A DNA stretch of 64,000 nt from Cryobacterium breve (GTDB taxonomy: Bacteria > Actinomycetota > Actinomycetes > Actinomycetales > Microbacteriaceae). The position numbers and the translations under genes are program-made. How positions within the stretch are numbered: the stretch's first letter is position 1; each line of letters starts with the position of its first letter. The DNA lies in contig NZ_CP075584.1 in assembly GCF_027594785.1 (NCBI RefSeq), forward strand, positions 2,604,001 to 2,668,000, read 5' to 3'. Of this stretch, positions 62,946-64,000 are shown in pieces. Under the pieces are notes generated by a model. The model was not told where the DNA came from and ran no database searches. It saw nothing but the letters and a program-made list of their open reading frames with translations.

Positions 62946-64000
62946 TCAGTACCAGCCGACGCTCACCGAGTGCGCCCAGGCGCCGCAGGGCGTTCCGTAG
63001 ACGGCGGCGATGTAGCCGAGGCCCCAGTCGACCTGGGTCGCGGCGTTCGTGCGCCAGTCGGAGCCGGCGGACGCCATCTTGCTTCCCGGCAGCGACTGGG
63101 GGATGCCGTACGCCCCCGAGCTCGCGTTGTAGGCGTCGGCCCGCCAGCCGGACTCCTTGTTCCAGAGCGACACCAGGCAGGTGTACTCGTTGCCGCCCCA
63201 GCCGCGCGCGCTGACCGCGCCGGCCGCATACGCCCGAGCTGCCGCCGGAGACGACACGGTTGCGGACGGGGGAGCCGTGGTCGGGCCCGCGCCTGAGGAG
63301 CCGGAACCGGAGGATCCGCTCGACCCGCCGGCCGCCGGTTGAGCGGCCGCTGCCGATGCCGCTGCCGCAGCCGCCCGGGCCGCCGCACTCGCCGCGGCCG
63401 CCGCAGCTGCCTCTTCCTGCTGCTTCTGGTACGCCGCTGCCGCGGCGACGCCGGCCCGGTAGGAGCGCTCCGTCTCGGCCGTCGTGTTCTTCAGGCTCGC
63501 GAGCTGGGCGTCGAGCACGTCCGAGCGCGTCCGCTGCTCGGCGAGTTGCGCGTCGGCGGCGCGCTGGGCCTCCGCCGCGGTCGCCGCGCGATCCTTCGCC
63601 TCGACTGCGAGGCGGTCGCGTTCCGTCGACGCCACCGCTGCCTGCTCCTCGAGGCTCTGCACGAGGTTGCGCTGCGCGAGCGCCCGGTCGCGGATGCCGG
63701 AGGTCAGTTCGCTCAGCCGGGTCGAGGTGCTGAGGGCCGCCAAGAGGTCGCTCGCCTCCCCGGGAACCAGAAGCAGGGTGGCGACGGCGTCGCTCGCCCC
63801 GGAGCGGTAGAGCTGGGCTCCCAGGAGCCCGAGCTGGACATCCGCTGTCCTGGCCGTCTCGGTGGCGCTCGCGAGCCGGCTCGTGAGGACCGCGGCGTGC
63901 GAGGCGGCCGCGCGTGACTCAGTGTCGGCGGTGGCGGATGCCGCGCTCGCGGTGATCGCCGCGTCACCGAGCGTCGCGGCCTGGGTTTCGAGTCCCGTCA
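62946..64000 (-). CDS. Coiled-coil cell-wall protein with lytic-transglycosylase-like C-terminus, 5' end cut by window edge
   Basis: At least 350 residues, frame open to the right edge. Long Ala-rich coiled coil (LVQSLEEQAAVASTERDRLA and similar), then a Gly/Ser linker. The C-terminal domain holds CLVSLWNKESGWRADAYNAS with the likely catalytic glutamate, SGAYGIPQSLPGSKMASAG and a final HSVSVGWY. This is the aggregation-promoting-factor/SLT-like domain common in Microbacteriaceae. Probably cuts or binds peptidoglycan outside the membrane. The signal peptide lies beyond the edge. Confidence 0.85.
   Translation of the reverse strand, partial: TGLETQAATLGDAAITASAASATADTESRAAASHAAVLTSRLASATETARTADVQLGLLGAQLYRSGASDAVATLLLVPGEASDLLAALSTSTRLSELTSGIRDRALAQRNLVQSLEEQAAVASTERDRLAVEAKDRAATAAEAQRAADAQLAEQRTRSDVLDAQLASLKNTTAETERSYRAGVAAAAAYQKQQEEAAAAAAASAAARAAAAAASAAAAQPAAGGSSGSSGSGSSGAGPTTAPPSATVSSPAAARAYAAGAVSARGWGGNEYTCLVSLWNKESGWRADAYNASSGAYGIPQSLPGSKMASAGSDWRTNAATQVDWGLGYIAAVYGTPCGAWAHSVSVGWY

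Noticed and set aside
1..64000. Prophage, genomic island or integrative element
   Set aside because: No integrase, transposase, phage structural gene, tRNA or flanking attachment repeats were found.

Overview
High-GC actinobacterial chromosome. The family is probably Microbacteriaceae: the purD-purC and purF-purM-DUF3073 neighbourhoods are typical of that group, GTG and TTG starts are common, and the word GGCATCCG/CGGATGCC is very frequent. This placement is inferred from gene content only. No rRNA, tRNA, CRISPR array, integrase or transposase was seen.

Layout. 1-2.9 kb: truncated secreted glycoamylase-like protein, kynureninase, TetR regulator. 2.9-11.8 kb: a sugar-uptake locus with a LacI repressor, Opp/Dpp-type ABC transporter (binding protein, two permeases, one fused double ATPase), alpha/beta hydrolase and GH1 beta-glycosidase. 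Near-identical LacI-type operators sit before the binding-protein gene and before the glycoamylase gene at the left edge, which suggests one regulon. 11.9-21.8 kb: two VOC proteins and purine synthesis (purC, purD, purF, purM) with a sterol-carrier-like protein, ribokinase, a small membrane protein and DUF3073. 21.9-31.5 kb: FAD monooxygenase, two CrcB fluoride channels, a KimA-like APC permease, MarR, PadR with DUF4097, CPBP protease, TipA-type MerR and a YczE-like membrane protein. 31.6-44.8 kb: MocR regulator, RND efflux pump, NAD-malic enzyme, DUF4232 lipoprotein, Nudix, Dps, acyl-CoA-dehydrogenase-like protein, 5'-3' exonuclease and an M23 endopeptidase on a Pro-Thr stalk.

45-59.7 kb is the most unusual region. 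It holds a 2222-residue secreted protein (SdrD_B-like, TIG and beta-helix regions plus four copies of a ~116-residue module), then three consecutive cupredoxin proteins, then a convergent NarL-type response regulator and histidine kinase. The first cupredoxin protein has a type-1-copper-like motif (HCH-x5-H) and HWHG. The second has only HPHG and HNH pairs. The third has no copper histidines but carries two more copies of the module. I infer an exported, possibly multi-subunit oxidase with its own two-component system. 59.8-64 kb: histidine ammonia-lyase divergent from an IclR regulator, a membrane protein, and a truncated coiled-coil cell-wall protein.

Two window-wide features matter for any user. 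(1) Eleven genes are broken by a total of 17 single-base frameshifts. Twelve of these are a one-base duplication inside an AGCT tetramer, and undoing all 17 gives whole-codon reading frames in every gene. I read them as consensus errors (possibly modification-dependent), not pseudogenes, and annotate the genes across them. (2) The intergenic space is rich in several families of 60-110 bp inverted-repeat elements; one copy supplies the C-terminus of a gene and another lies in frame inside the RND pump.
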